From an uncultured Actinomycetes bacterium (GTDB taxonomy: Bacteria > Actinomycetota > Actinomycetes > Nanopelagicales > Nanopelagicaceae), in the NCBI GenBank assembly GCA_903933585.1, contig CAIZKO010000039.1, positions 1 to 49,632 on the forward strand: DNA of 49,632 nt, in the 5' to 3' direction. This document shows, in pieces, positions 28,359-35,517 of this stretch. Position 1 is the first letter of the stretch; every line of letters starts with the position of its first letter. Made by a program: the position numbers and the translations under genes. The notes beneath the pieces were generated by a model. It was not told where the DNA came from. It saw nothing but the letters and a program-made list of their open reading frames with translations, and searched no databases.

Positions 28359-28661
28359 TTAAGCAGAACGACGCTTAAGGCGACGACGCTCTCGCTCGGA
28401 GAGCCCACCCCAAATGCCAAAGCGCTCATCATGTCCTAGAGCGTATTCCAAGCACTCTGAACGAACATCACAGGAGAGGCAGACTCGCTTCGCTTCACGC
28501 GTGGAGCCGCCCTTCTCAGGAAAGAAGGCTTCTGGATCGGTCTGAGCGCAAAGGGCGCGCTCTTGCCAGGAGAGGTCAGGATTTCCATTATTGGAGCCGC
28601 CGAGGTTGGTGAGGCCACCCATTCCAAAATCTCCTTGAGCGGCAAGCTGGCGTTCTGACAT
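28359..28661 (-). CDS. whiB2: WhiB family Fe-S regulator (WhiB2/WhmD type)
   Basis: A 100-residue WhiB-like protein with cluster ligands Cys38, Cys61, Cys64 and Cys70, the G[VI]WGG turn (FGIWGGLSERERRRLKRR) and a basic C-terminal tail. WhiB2/WhmD is needed for septation in mycobacteria and for sporulation septa in Streptomyces. Its Fe-S cluster binds the primary sigma factor. The start has GAGGAG about 5 nt upstream. A perfect 16-bp palindrome lies about 70 nt before the start. Neighbours (manB, ManC-like, DUF3499) match the whiB2 locus of M. tuberculosis. Confidence 0.94.
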   Translation of the reverse strand: MSERQLAAQGDFGMGGLTNLGGSNNGNPDLSWQERALCAQTDPEAFFPEKGGSTREAKRVCLSCDVRSECLEYALGHDERFGIWGGLSERERRRLKRRSA

Positions 28662-28731
28662 ACATACTCCTCAAACTTTTCGGTCCGACCATCAACGGTA
28701 AGTCCGGCTGGATGTAAAACGTCTTAGGTGA

Positions 28732-28747
28732 ATTACACGCGTGTAAT
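28732..28747. promoter_or_regulatory. Perfect palindrome upstream of whiB, candidate operator
   Basis: ATTACACGCGTGTAAT is a perfect 16-bp inverted repeat 70-85 nt before the whiB ATG in the 111-bp intergenic gap. It has no loop or T-run on the minus strand, so an operator for a dimeric regulator fits better than a terminator. Confidence 0.5.
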
Positions 28748-28772
28748 CCCTTTTCGTCAAGTCCAGCAGAGA

Positions 28773-29789
28773 TTATTTCTCGGCAAAATAGCCAAAAAAC
28801 TGGTTCTCGGCAATAAATCCGCCAGGAATTTCGTAATTTGGGGCAACAAATGTATTAATGAGGTGAGCTCCAGGACCGATGCGAGCCCCGCTCCCAATGA
28901 CCGAAGAAAGAATTCTCGCGCCATTTTCAATTCTGGCAGCTGATGCTATGAGCGATCCCTCTCCGATCAGAGCAGATGCATCAATCTCTGCATCTCGTGC
29001 GACGAGAGATCCAGCCCCCTGGATATACGCACCTTGATCTAGAAGTTCATCGAAGGCGATCGACCGCGCCGCTCCCGAGATCAAATCGGCTGTAGCTTTT
29101 AAGAGCGCGGTAGGGGAGCCAATATCGAGCCAGTAAGAAGAATCTAAGTAGCCAAGTATTTTTGAACCGTCAGCAAGAAGCGCAGGAAAGACTTCGCGTT
29201 CAACGCTTACGGCTCGATCTCGCGGAATAGCGTCGATGACACCTCGGTTAAAGATGTAGCAGCCGGCATTAATAATGCTGGTGGGCGGGTTTTCCATCTT
29301 CTCATTGAAAGAAAGTATCCGGGAGCCATCCATTTCGACCACACCAAACGCTCGTGCATCAGCAACCGTTGTGAGATGCAGCGTTGCATCCGCATCCCCC
29401 GTCAGATGAAGATCCATCTGTGCCTGCAGATCATGACTGCTTAATACATCCCCATTGAAAACTACGATCGGCCCAGCGCCACTCAGAAGCGCAGCCGCGT
29501 TAGCTATTGCACCACCGGTTCCCAACGCACTCTTCTCGACGGCATATGAGATCTTGATGCCGAATCGTTCGCCACCTCCAAAATGAGGCTCAAAGATTTC
29601 AGCTAGGTAAGAGGTGGCAAGAACTATCTCAGTTATTCCGGCGGCTCGCGCCTTTGCAATTTGGTGCTCAGTAAATGGAATGCCCGCGACGGGGATCATC
29701 GGCTTTGGGGTGCGATATGTCAGTGGCTGTAACCGGGTTCCAAAGCCACCGACGAGCAAAATTGCCGATGTGGGTCGCGTGTGCTGCAT
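28773..29789 (-). CDS. manC: NDP-sugar pyrophosphorylase (mannose-1-phosphate guanylyltransferase-like)
   Basis: A protein of about 338 residues with an N-terminal nucleotidyltransferase domain (ILLVGGFGTRLQPLTYRTPK, residues 9-28; FNGDVLSS near 110) and a C-terminal left-handed beta-helix of hexapeptide repeats (about 250-330). This architecture and the whiB2/manB neighbourhood match actinobacterial mannose-1-phosphate guanylyltransferase, which makes GDP-mannose for envelope glycans; a glucose- or other NDP-sugar enzyme is possible. I use the ATG at 29789; a TTG two codons earlier also exists. It directly follows dapC (6 nt) on the same transcript. Confidence 0.82.
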   Translation of the reverse strand: MQHTRPTSAILLVGGFGTRLQPLTYRTPKPMIPVAGIPFTEHQIAKARAAGITEIVLATSYLAEIFEPHFGGGERFGIKISYAVEKSALGTGGAIANAAALLSGAGPIVVFNGDVLSSHDLQAQMDLHLTGDADATLHLTTVADARAFGVVEMDGSRILSFNEKMENPPTSIINAGCYIFNRGVIDAIPRDRAVSVEREVFPALLADGSKILGYLDSSYWLDIGSPTALLKATADLISGAARSIAFDELLDQGAYIQGAGSLVARDAEIDASALIGEGSLIASAARIENGARILSSVIGSGARIGPGAHLINTFVAPNYEIPGGFIAENQFFGYFAEK

Positions 29790-29795
29790 CTTCAA

Positions 29796-30863
29796 TTATC
29801 CAAGCATCCGCGCTGCAGCGGCAGCGATTTGCTGATCGGTTGCGGTGAGCGCGAAGCGAACGTGATGTGACCCAGCCTCGCCATAAAATCCACCAGGAGT
29901 TACCAAAATTCCCCTATCCGCAAAGAATGAGACCGAGTCCATGTCAGGCTCTCCTCGCGTACACCAGATATACAAACCGGCTTCGCTATCTTCGATGACA
30001 AAACCTAAAGAGGTCAGAGCAGGCCGCAGGACCTCGCGCCGCTGGGCATAGCGTGCTGCCTGTTGGTGCACATGAATCTCATCTCCCAACGCTGCCACCA
30101 TCGCTGCTTGAACCATTGTTGGCACCAATAAACCCGCGTGCTTGCGAATCTCGCGAATTCTTGCAATTAAGAGTGGATCACCAATGATCATTCCAGCGCG
30201 GTAGCCCGCAAGATTAGAGCGCTTTGATAGTGAGTGCAGGGTGATGAGATTCTTGTTGTCACCATCTGCTACCTGAAGAATTGAGAGGGGTTGCGGACCA
30301 TCTACCCGAGCGGGAAAATTGAAATAACACTCGTCACTGGCAATGACCGCGCCGCTTTTACGTGAGTAGGCAATTACCGCTTGCAACTCCTCGCGAGCCG
30401 AGATCCGCCCCGTTGGATTGGATGGTGAATTAATCCAAACCAGGTCTGAGTCGGGCCATGATCTCGGATCGAAATCAACGGAGTGATGCTCTGCTTTAGC
30501 CATGATTGCGCCCACTAAATATGTGGGATATGCGATCTTCGGATAGAGAACTGAGTTGGCCTCTAATTGTGTTGGTAAGTTCGCAACAACCTCTTTAGAG
30601 CCAATGCTGGGCAGAACATCAAACTCGCCGGTCACTCCCAAAATATTGGTTGCCCAATCTCGCATTGCCGCTCGCAGAGCTGGTGAGCCAATGGTGAGTG
30701 GATATCCCGGTGCATTTGCCCTTTCGACAAGTGCGGCCTGAATGAAATCTGGTGTGGCATCGACCGGCGTTCCTACTGAGAGGTCGATGGCTCCATCTTT
30801 ATATTCCCGTGCGCGGGCGCCGTAGGGAGCCAAGACATCCCAGGGAAAATCCGGGAGTTTGAT
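29796..30863 (-). CDS. dapC: Succinyldiaminopimelate aminotransferase DapC
   Basis: An aminotransferase class I/II enzyme (about 355 residues) that makes N-succinyl-LL-diaminopimelate in the lysine/peptidoglycan pathway, with DapD at 44062 acting just before it. INSPSNPTGR, ASDECYFNFP and the Schiff-base Lys in LHSLSKRSNLAGYRAG are visible. The family N terminus L-P-D-F-P-W-D-V-L-A-P-Y is encoded in frame, but the first ATG/GTG/TTG-type codon is TTG at 30833, nine codons inside it. Upstream of that, between the fdxA stop (TAG) and the motif, the only plausible initiator is ATC at 30863, 9 nt after GGAG. I annotate that start as a hypothesis; TTG 30833 is the fallback. Confidence 0.85.
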   Translation of the reverse strand: MKLPDFPWDVLAPYGARAREYKDGAIDLSVGTPVDATPDFIQAALVERANAPGYPLTIGSPALRAAMRDWATNILGVTGEFDVLPSIGSKEVVANLPTQLEANSVLYPKIAYPTYLVGAIMAKAEHHSVDFDPRSWPDSDLVWINSPSNPTGRISAREELQAVIAYSRKSGAVIASDECYFNFPARVDGPQPLSILQVADGDNKNLITLHSLSKRSNLAGYRAGMIIGDPLLIARIREIRKHAGLLVPTMVQAAMVAALGDEIHVHQQAARYAQRREVLRPALTSLGFVIEDSEAGLYIWCTRGEPDMDSVSFFADRGILVTPGGFYGEAGSHHVRFALTATDQQIAAAAARMLG

Positions 30864-30866
30864 TCT

Positions 30867-31187
30867 CTACGCTCCAGCCTTAGGGAGAGCTACAACAGTT
30901 GGGTGATCGGTATCCGATGCTCCAACTTTGCTCGCCCCGCCGGGTGAACCAATAGTCTGGAAGAAGGCGGAGTTGATCTCGCTGTACTGCTTCCAATCCG
31001 CGGGAACGTCATCTTCATAATAGATCGCCTCAACCGGACAGACCGGCTCGCAAGCTCCACAATCAACGCACTCATCGGGTTGGATATAAAGCATCCGATT
31101 ACCCTCATAGATGCAATCAACGGGGCACTCCTCGATGCATGATTTATCTTTGACATCAACACAAGGCTCAGCGATTATGTAGGTCAC
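30867..31187 (-). CDS. fdxA: Ferredoxin, 3Fe-4S/4Fe-4S (FdxA)
   Basis: A 106-residue seven-iron ferredoxin for low-potential electron transfer. It starts V-T-Y-I-I-A-E-P-C, with cluster cysteines in PCVDVKDKSCIEECPVDC and the second motif CVDCGACEPVCP. The GTG at 31187 is chosen because GAAAGGATT lies 7 nt upstream and it gives the standard family N terminus; a longer frame to 31214 is unlikely. A TATTAT box at 31229-31234 could be the -10. Its stop is 3 nt from the proposed dapC start, so fdxA and dapC are one unit, as in other Actinobacteria. Confidence 0.94.
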   Translation of the reverse strand: MTYIIAEPCVDVKDKSCIEECPVDCIYEGNRMLYIQPDECVDCGACEPVCPVEAIYYEDDVPADWKQYSEINSAFFQTIGSPGGASKVGASDTDHPTVVALPKAGA

Positions 31188-31228
31188 GTCAATCCTTTCA
31201 AGTAGCGGTTCCAATCAACTGCGGAACA

Positions 31229-31234
31229 ATAATA
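31229..31234 (-). promoter_or_regulatory. Candidate -10 box for fdxA-dapC
   Basis: TATTAT on the minus strand, about 40 nt before the fdxA GTG, in the 95-bp divergent gap with the cysS-like gene. No convincing -35 was found. Confidence 0.35.
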
Positions 31235-31282
31235 GGTAGAGAATAGTGGATACCAGAGCGAAAAATTGGGTGAGGGGGTTCC

Positions 31283-32884
31283 ATGAAGCCATTACCTGGG
31301 TTGGCTGAAATCGGGGAGCGCGTAAGTATCCGCCTCCATGACGCCGAAGGCGGCTTTCGTGACCTCCTAGGCCATCTGGTGGCACTTAATCAGGTCCGGA
31401 AGAAGGATGGCCAGATAGTCACCTTCGACCCAGACCGGATTTCACTCTGGAAAGTTGTTCCCTCCAATCCGATCTCTACCGGGATCATTCTCTATGACAC
31501 CATGAGCCGAACCCAGCGCGAATTAACCATCAGCGATGGGAGAGCCTTGCGGATGTACTGCTGCGGCCCTACGGTCTACCGCGATGCCCACGTTGGCAAC
31601 CTCCGCACCTTTCTCTTAGGAGATTTAATAACTCGATTGGTGCGACTTAGTGGCCACCAGGTGCGAAGTATTCAAAATATTACCGATGTCGGTCACATGA
31701 GCGAAGACATAAACTCCGCCGACGAGTTAGAGGACAAAATTCTTACCCAAGCAAAGGCCGAGCAAAGAGATCCATTTGATGTCGCGCGAGCATACGAAGC
31801 CGGGTTCCACCAAGATATTTCTCGTCTTGGCATTGGCGCTGCTGACATCTATCCGAGGGCAAGCGAGAGTATCGAGATGATGCACCGCTTGATTACAAAC
31901 TTAATTGATTCCAATCATGCATATGTTGGCGGTGATGGATCTGTTTACTTCTCCGCCAGCTCCTTTGAAAGTTATGGCGCGATTAGTGGCAATAAATTAG
32001 CTGAATTGGTGCCCGGTCATAGATACGAGTACGAAGAAGATAACACTAAGAGATTTCATGCCGATTGGGCGCTCTGGAAAGCGGCGGGGAGCCGTACCGA
32101 GATGGTCTGGGACTCGCCATGGGGACGTGGCTTTCCCGGGTGGCATATTGAATGTTCGGCGATGTCACTGCACTACCTCAATAGCCATGTCGATCTCCAT
32201 TTAGGTGGGATTGATCTGCGCTTTCCCCATCATGAAAATGAGCGCGCACAGAGCAACTGCGCATCGCGCAGCGAGGTGACCGATCAATGGGTGCACGGCG
32301 AACATCTCCTCTTTGAGGGAAGGAAGATGTCAAAGAGTAGTGGGAACGTCGTTCTGCTCGAAGATGTAATCCAACGCGGCTTTGATCCTTTGGCGCTACG
32401 CCTGGTCTTCTTAGAGAACAAATACCGCAGCCAGATGGATCTCACCTGGGATCAGATTGCAGCCGCCGATTCCACGCTGCACCGCTGGAGGAACAAATAT
32501 CAGGAGTGGTCTAAGGTTGAAAGCCACAACGATCTTGAGGCGGTATCTGCAATTGTGGAATCAATCTTTGCGCTGCTCCGTAGCGATCTGGATACCCCGC
32601 GCGCACTTGTGAAGTTGCGGGCGATAGAACGCGATACCGCTATTTCAGAGCGTACCAAGGCTCAGGTTTTTGCAGCGACCGACGAATTCTTCGGCCTGGA
32701 GCTAACCCGGACCTTGGTTGCACCTGAATTAAGCAGCGCAATTCACGAGTTAATTGCCCTGCGAGAGCAGGCACGCCAGGAGAAGAATTTTGCACGGAGC
32801 GATCAACTCCGCGATCAACTTGCGACGTTGAAAATTAAAGTGACTGATGGTCCTGATGGACAGAGTTGGGAAGTTATTCCTTAA
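31283..32884 (+). CDS. cysS: Cysteinyl-tRNA synthetase with N-terminal SH3-like fusion
   Basis: A 533-residue protein. Residues about 68-533 are a class I CysRS: N-terminal I-L-Y-D-T-M-S-R-T-Q-R-E-L, MYCCGPTVY (91-99), HIGH-like HVGN (103-106), zinc ligands Cys94, Cys291, His316/317 and Glu320, KMSKS (348-352) and the charged C-terminal anticodon region. Residues about 8-62 (GERVSIRLHDAEGGFRDLLG... then FDPDRISLWKVVP) resemble the small SH3-like domain at the N terminus of Rv0428c-type GNAT acetyltransferases. No start codon lies before the CysRS N terminus other than the one at 31283, which has GAGGGG 6 nt upstream, so the fusion is translated. MshC is excluded by the C-terminal domain. May be a paralogue of a canonical CysRS elsewhere. 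Confidence 0.85.
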   Translation: MKPLPGLAEIGERVSIRLHDAEGGFRDLLGHLVALNQVRKKDGQIVTFDPDRISLWKVVPSNPISTGIILYDTMSRTQRELTISDGRALRMYCCGPTVYRDAHVGNLRTFLLGDLITRLVRLSGHQVRSIQNITDVGHMSEDINSADELEDKILTQAKAEQRDPFDVARAYEAGFHQDISRLGIGAADIYPRASESIEMMHRLITNLIDSNHAYVGGDGSVYFSASSFESYGAISGNKLAELVPGHRYEYEEDNTKRFHADWALWKAAGSRTEMVWDSPWGRGFPGWHIECSAMSLHYLNSHVDLHLGGIDLRFPHHENERAQSNCASRSEVTDQWVHGEHLLFEGRKMSKSSGNVVLLEDVIQRGFDPLALRLVFLENKYRSQMDLTWDQIAAADSTLHRWRNKYQEWSKVESHNDLEAVSAIVESIFALLRSDLDTPRALVKLRAIERDTAISERTKAQVFAATDEFFGLELTRTLVAPELSSAIHELIALREQARQEKNFARSDQLRDQLATLKIKVTDGPDGQSWEVIP

Positions 32885-33779
32885 CGCCGGCGAAGAGATC
32901 TAGCTCTCTGCCTGCCTTGTCATATGGCCCGCCCGCTTCACCTTTTACACGAATGTAATATTCGCTTCCAGTGATTCGAGTCGATAGCCGCTTTGAAAAT
33001 TTAAAGAGATCGCCATGAAGGATCAGCTGCGTTTTATGCGCACGCAGCGCCGCCAATTTCTGCGGAAGGAATTTCTCGCCATCATATTTTGTCGTTACAA
33101 CTCCATCTGCTTTAACAAATGGGAGAGCCAACCACTGCGCCGGTACATAGTTAAAGAACTTAATCAGAATCTGAATGAATACATTGCTGCTTCGCAGACT
33201 GCCGTGCAGCGCAGACCGAGGTATGGCGCTCCAATAGATCTTTGAAATCTCCCAAGGAGCTCCGGTTCCAAACGTTGGATCCGCTGCTAGCTCCGCGGCC
33301 CGCATTGCGATCTGGTGTGCTTTGATGTGGTCAGGGTGGCCATATCCCCCATGATCATCGTAGGAAATCAATACCTGGGGTTTGCGCTCCCGAATAATTT
33401 CTACGAGTCGAGTCGATGCTTCGTCGAGATCTGCCCGCCAAAAGCAGTCGGGGCGTTCATTGGGAGGCGTTCCCATCATCCCGCTGTCGCGATATTCACG
33501 CTCTGGGGCGCCTAAGAATTGAAAGTCAGTGACGCCTAATTCGGTCATAGCCGCAGCTAACTCACCCTCTCGGTACTTACCCAAGGAATCTTCCTTCGCC
33601 GCCGCGTGATGAGCTAACGATGGAACTAGGACTTCGCCCTCTTCCCCGCGCGTGCAGGTGACCAGGGTGACCGCCGCTCCTTCTGACCGATAACCAGCCA
33701 TAGTGGCGCCGTTGTTAATAGTTTCGTCATCTGGGTGAGCATGCACCAAGAGAAGTCGTCGCGCAGGCAATTGGTTCAT
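32874..33779 (-). CDS. mshB: Mycothiol biosynthesis deacetylase MshB
   Basis: A 301-residue LmbE/PIG-L family zinc hydrolase that deacetylates GlcNAc-inositol in mycothiol synthesis. HAHPDDE (13-19) gives zinc ligands His15 and Asp18 and base Asp17, TCTRGEEGEV and GKYREGELAAAM follow, and GGYGHPDH holds the third zinc ligand. The GEEGEV and YRDSGMMGT stretches favour MshB over the conjugate amidase Mca. A CATAAT box 6 nt before the ATG suggests leaderless mRNA. The gene is divergent from the TetR regulator across 35 bp and overlaps the CysRS gene tail to tail by 11 nt. Confidence 0.92.
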   Translation of the reverse strand: MNQLPARRLLLVHAHPDDETINNGATMAGYRSEGAAVTLVTCTRGEEGEVLVPSLAHHAAAKEDSLGKYREGELAAAMTELGVTDFQFLGAPEREYRDSGMMGTPPNERPDCFWRADLDEASTRLVEIIRERKPQVLISYDDHGGYGHPDHIKAHQIAMRAAELAADPTFGTGAPWEISKIYWSAIPRSALHGSLRSSNVFIQILIKFFNYVPAQWLALPFVKADGVVTTKYDGEKFLPQKLAALRAHKTQLILHGDLFKFSKRLSTRITGSEYYIRVKGEAGGPYDKAGRELDLFAGVKE

Positions 33780-33785
33780 GGGCTC

Positions 33786-33791
33786 ATTATG
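33786..33791 (-). promoter_or_regulatory. -10 box of leaderless mshB promoter
   Basis: CATAAT on the minus strand, 6 nt before the mshB ATG, within the 35-bp divergent gap shared with the TetR gene. Confidence 0.45.
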
Positions 33792-33801
33792 AATGATGAG
33801 A

Positions 33802-33807
33802 TACCAT
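33802..33807 (+). promoter_or_regulatory. -10 box of leaderless tetR promoter
   Basis: TACCAT on the plus strand, 7 nt before ATG 33815; no ribosome-binding site. This spacing favours ATG 33815 over GTG 33809. Confidence 0.48.
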
Positions 33808-33814
33808 CGTGCGA

Positions 33815-34414
33815 ATGAACGAGGAAAAGATCCGCTTACCCCGCGATGAGCGCCGGGCTACGCTCTTAGCTGCCGCTTTAGAAGTTTTCACAGCCGTCGG
33901 ATATCACGCCGCCGCTATGGATGAGATTGCGGATCAAGCCAGCGTGAGCAAGCCCGTTCTCTACCAACATTTTCCCTCAAAACTCGATCTCTATTTGGCC
34001 GTCCTAGATATCCACTGTGAATACTTGGTGGCAGATATCCGCGCCGCCGTGGGTTCCACCAAGGACAACGCCGGGAGAGTGCTAGCAACTGTTAACGCCT
34101 ACTTCGACTTTATCAATCGCGAAGGTGAAGCTTTCCGCCTCCTCTTTGAGAGCGATATGGCCGTGGAGCCGCAAGTGCACGAAAGACTTAATCGGATGTC
34201 CTATGACTGTGCCATGGCTTTTAGTGAGGCGATCACGACCGATACCGGAATCTCCCAAGAGTCGGCGATGATGCTTGCGGTGGGACTCATCGGTACCGCA
34301 CAGACCACGGCGCGCCATTGGCTTGCGCGTGATGGAAAGATCGATCGCGAGTTGGCGGTAAAGCTTGTGGCCAGTCTGCAGTGGCGTGGAATTTCAGGTT
34401 TCCGCAAGATCTGA
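33815..34414 (+). CDS. TetR family transcriptional regulator
   Basis: A 199-residue one-component repressor. The N-terminal helix-turn-helix (about residues 10-55: FTAVGYHAAAMDEIADQASV then SKPVLYQHFPSKLDL) is typical TetR; the rest is the all-helical ligand-binding domain, with the GLIGTAQTTARHWL segment seen in actinobacterial homologues. It is divergent from mshB, so it may control mshB and itself, but no obvious operator palindrome was found in the 35-bp gap. DUF3107 follows 19 nt later with its own -10 box. Ligand unknown. Confidence 0.88.
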   Translation: MNEEKIRLPRDERRATLLAAALEVFTAVGYHAAAMDEIADQASVSKPVLYQHFPSKLDLYLAVLDIHCEYLVADIRAAVGSTKDNAGRVLATVNAYFDFINREGEAFRLLFESDMAVEPQVHERLNRMSYDCAMAFSEAITTDTGISQESAMMLAVGLIGTAQTTARHWLARDGKIDRELAVKLVASLQWRGISGFRKI

Positions 34415-34421
34415 AGAGCAC

Positions 34422-34427
34422 TAAACT
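34422..34427 (+). promoter_or_regulatory. -10 box of leaderless DUF3107 promoter
   Basis: TAAACT, 6 nt before the ATG at 34434, in the 19-nt gap after the TetR gene. Confidence 0.5.
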
Positions 34428-34433
34428 CTAGGC

Positions 34434-34685
34434 ATGGGTAAAAAAGATAAAGATTCTAAGACCTCAATTCGCGTTGGGATTAGCGACAGCTCCCAAGAGC
34501 TCCACTTTGAAACCTTGCTGGGACATGAAAAGGTCGTAGCGCTCGCCAATGAGGCAATTTCGGGTGGCACTACTCTGGTGCTCGTTGATATTAAAGATCG
34601 CACAATCTTGGTGCCTGCCGGGAAGATCTCTTACATCGAAATCGGCGATACCTCTGATCAAAAAGTTGGATTTACCTCGTTATAA
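34434..34685 (+). CDS. DUF3107 family protein
   Basis: An 83-residue soluble protein of the actinobacterial DUF3107 family, function unknown. The conserved tail is VLVDIKDRTILVPAGKISYI followed by EIGDT. It lacks membrane segments and catalytic motifs and often lies near TetR genes in Actinobacteria. Its last 14 nt overlap the oppositely oriented PHP gene. A leaderless promoter just upstream suggests it is expressed independently of the TetR gene. Confidence 0.88.
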   Translation: MGKKDKDSKTSIRVGISDSSQELHFETLLGHEKVVALANEAISGGTTLVLVDIKDRTILVPAGKISYIEIGDTSDQKVGFTSL

Positions 34686-35517
34686 CCCGGCGAGCATTTG
34701 CCTTCGACTCTAACTTTTCAAACTCCACAGGATCGGTATGGAACTCCGCTAGTTGATTGAGTTTTCCATTTCCGTGATAATCACTCGATCCAGTCTTTAC
34801 TAAATCATATTGTCGCGCAATATTGGATAACAATTCGCGGTTCTCTAAGGTGTGATCGCGGTGAAACACTTCAATGCCATCGAGGCCAGCCGCGACATAA
34901 CTTTCAAAGCTTGCGGCAGAAACTACTCGACCACGTAGCGAAGACATGGGATGCGCGATTACCGCTACTCCCCCTGCCTGCTTGATTAATTCGATGGCAA
35001 CCTCTGGAGTCGGAGAGTAGTGCGCAACATAATATGGCGAATTATTATGTAGGACTTCCGCGAAGACCTCTTCCCTAGATTTCATATAGCCCTTTGCGAC
35101 GAGCGCATCGGCTAAGTGTGGGCGGCCTAAGGTGGCCCCATCAGAGAGTTGCGCCTCGACATCCTCCATAGTTATTGAATAATCCGCTGCGTTTAGTCTT
35201 GCAATAATTTTGTGCATCCGGCCGATTCGATTATCTCGCGTCTTTGCCATCATCGTCATCAAAGCTTCTTCGTTCCTATCAAAGAGTAGGCCGAGCATGT
35301 GGACACTGATTCCGTCGGTCGTCTGACAAGAAATTTCTGAACCTAGAACAAGTGATAAGCCAGGGCGAAGTTGGTTGCTCGCTTCGTCCCAACCCGCGAC
35401 CGTGTCATGGTCCGTTAACGCTATGGTGGTTAGCCCCGCTGCATGAGCTTTATTAATTAATATACTCGGCGTATCAGTACCATCACTGAAATTCGAATGG
35501 GTATGTAGATCAATCAT
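34672..35517 (-). CDS. PHP domain phosphoesterase
   Basis: A 281-residue metal-dependent phosphoesterase of the PHP family (COG0613-like; relatives hydrolyse 3',5'-nucleoside bisphosphates or short RNA ends). N-terminal DLHTHSNFSDG gives metal ligands His5, His7 and Asp12, TTIALTDHDT gives the next ones, and GSEISCQ, IAHPMSS and GSSDYHGNG supply the rest. The ATG at 35517 overlaps the eamA stop by 8 nt; a longer open frame to 35715 reads back through that gene and has no PHP similarity. Last gene of the MgtE_N-NRAMP-EamA-PHP operon. Substrate not determinable. Confidence 0.9.
   Translation of the reverse strand: MIDLHTHSNFSDGTDTPSILINKAHAAGLTTIALTDHDTVAGWDEASNQLRPGLSLVLGSEISCQTTDGISVHMLGLLFDRNEEALMTMMAKTRDNRIGRMHKIIARLNAADYSITMEDVEAQLSDGATLGRPHLADALVAKGYMKSREEVFAEVLHNNSPYYVAHYSPTPEVAIELIKQAGGVAVIAHPMSSLRGRVVSAASFESYVAAGLDGIEVFHRDHTLENRELLSNIARQYDLVKTGSSDYHGNGKLNQLAEFHTDPVEFEKLESKANARRVITR

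Noticed and set aside
31283-32884. Mycothiol ligase MshC as identity of the CysRS-like protein
   Set aside because: Tempting next to mshB, but the protein retains the C-terminal anticodon-binding region that MshC lacks and its motifs are those of CysRS.
32945-32958. TTACA-CGAA-TGTAA inverted repeat resembling the whiB palindrome
   Set aside because: It lies inside mshB coding sequence with a different centre; probably chance.
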